From: Ichthyophis bannanicus
Taxonomy: Eukaryota > Chordata > Amphibia > Gymnophiona > Ichthyophiidae
DNA length: 64,000 nt
NCBI GenBank assembly: GCA_033557465.1
Contig: CM066035.1
Location: 899,713,309 to 899,777,308, forward strand
Direction of reading: 5' to 3'
Shown: one piece after another, positions 63,133-64,000 of the stretch
How positions within the stretch are numbered: the stretch's first letter is position 1
How the letters are laid out: each line of letters opens with the position of its first letter
Notes under the pieces: generated by a model
What the model saw: the letters and a program-made list of their open reading frames with translations, nothing else
What the model was told of the DNA's origin: nothing
The model's database searches: none
Translations under genes and position numbers: made by a program

Positions 63133-64000
63133 AGCGAGGCTGAGAAGATTGTTGGCCAGTATTTGTGGAAAATCTGGCCTTCTTGTAGTAAGGCCTCTTG
63201 AAAGACTTCTTCTTGGCAGGAGTAGAGGTAGACTTAGAAAGTCTATCTAATGTAGCATTTTCTGCGTCCACTTGAGTGGCTTTAATTTGCCAGTCTTTAC
63301 CAAATAAGTTCTCACCTGTACAGGGCAGATTCCGTAAGCCATCCAGGGTTCTAGGTCAGAGGCCTGGAGCCAAGCAAGTCGTCGGGCTGCAATGGCAATG
63401 CCCGAAGCTCTACCGGCACCTTCAAAGGAATCAAAGGCTGCTCTGTTGGAGAACTTAGAAACATCTAGAAGCTGTTTCACCAGAGAAATGAACTCTTCCT
63501 TTCTATCCTCAGGGATAAAGGGGGCAAAATGCCGTACCTTTAGGGCAAGTTCCCTTAGAAACATGCCCATATACAGACTATATGAATTAATCCTGGCTAT
63601 AAGCATACTAGCCTGGAAGATTTTCCTACCAAAAGAGTCTAGGGTCTTACATTCCCGCCCTGGAGGGGTAGAAGAGTGCCTTTTGGTACTCTTAATCTTT
63701 TTCAGCGCAGACTTCACCACAATGGAATGGTGAGGCAGCTGAGTTTTTGAAAACCAGGAGAAGGAGGGACCCGGTACATGGTGTCCAACCTACGAGAATG
63801 AGGAGACAACGTTAGAGGAGCCTCCCATAAGTCCATCAAGTGTTCTTGAAGGATTTCATGGATAGGCAGGGTGACTGCCTCTTTAGGAACCTTAGGGTAT
63901 CCTAAAATATCCAATTTCTTTGATCTAGGTTCTTTTTCAGAGGATGTGGTAATAGAAAGTCCTTTAGCTACTTCTATAATGAAGTCTTGAAAGGACAAAT
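63041..64000 (-). pseudogene. D9 gag, C-terminal half, frameshifted and cut by window end
   Basis: Three frames give the core in order: KKLDILGYPKVPKEAVTLPI (63998-63714), then VKSALKKIKSTKRHSSTPPG, YSLYMGMFLRELALKV, AFDSFEGAGRASGIAIAARR and LAWLQASDLEPWM (63720-63290), then the basic Lys/Gln-rich tail DAENATLDRLSKSTS to 63041. Breaks lie near 63720 and 63320. The N-terminal fingers would be right of the window. Confidence 0.85.

Larger units (their letters stand above)
59617..64000 (-). mobile_element. D9: DIRS retrotransposon, 5' part beyond window
   Basis: Complete 3' terminus (59617-59985), recombinase, RT/RNase H/methylase-like frame and the C-terminal half of gag, which continues past 64000. 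Its ends match D3 (cagttacttacctgtaacag) rather than D4 or D8. Protein identity with D4 is clear but lower than D4-D8, so it is a separate subfamily. Confidence 0.9.

Noticed and set aside
1..64000. Host protein-coding exons, CRISPR arrays, bacterial operons
   Set aside because: Every long open frame with recognisable motifs is a transposon protein; repeats are dispersed or tandem without spacer structure; the composition is vertebrate repeat DNA.

Overview
This window is eukaryotic, vertebrate, repeat-dense DNA. I see no host gene exon, rRNA, tRNA gene, operon or CRISPR array. Almost every readable protein stretch belongs to a transposable element, most of them on the minus strand and most broken. 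The mix is DIRS-order tyrosine-recombinase retrotransposons in great excess, CR1-type and L2-type LINEs, tRNA-derived SINEs with a MIR-like core, a Tigger/pogo DNA transposon, hAT-like MITEs and LTR-like solo insertions. A large, transposon-rich amphibian genome fits best, and a caecilian is my guess, but this is inference from repeat content only.

Ten DIRS-like units, named D0 to D9 here, cover most of the window and all read on the minus strand. D0 (about 830-7500) is an old gag-bearing remnant that hosts D1 (1957-7225). D2 (about 7555-30690) is an old element split by D3 (7709-12825), D4 (13796-19528), a CR1 LINE that itself holds a second LINE (20263-23942), a Tigger (26078-28199), a hAT-like MITE (28982-29160) and SINEs. 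D5 (32085 to about 33420) is a terminal remnant holding a solo LTR. D6 (36862-43548) is a divergent DIRS family carrying a second solo LTR. D7 (52160-57780) is an old element split by D8 (53025-57607). D9 (59617 to beyond the window end) is mostly present but frameshifted. Between D6 and D7 lie an L2-type LINE (43549-46850), a 98-bp-arm hairpin, a CR1 fragment with target-site duplication, a GC-rich block and three tandem units of about 125 bp (48253-48598).

The better-kept DIRS units share one layout in the direction of transcription (right to left here): 5' inverted terminal repeat; gag with a Cys/His finger; reverse transcriptase, RNase H and a Dam-methylase-like domain in one frame; tyrosine recombinase; internal complementary region; 3' inverted terminal repeat. 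In this order the reverse transcriptase and RNase H make the cDNA, the internal complementary region lets the ends be completed into a circle, and the tyrosine recombinase integrates it. D4 is the most complete copy but has a nonsense codon in the recombinase and a mutated RNase H active-site position. D8 keeps a full-length, apparently intact recombinase but has lost RNase H and the methylase-like domain. D3 keeps the ends and gag but has about 2.1 kb of unrecognised sequence in place of polymerase and recombinase, which suggests a non-autonomous derivative.

The most notable pattern is DIRS-into-DIRS nesting in a constant orientation. D3 sits at the terminal palindrome of D2, and D4 and D8 sit within about ten codons of the same place in the recombinase genes of D2 and D7.
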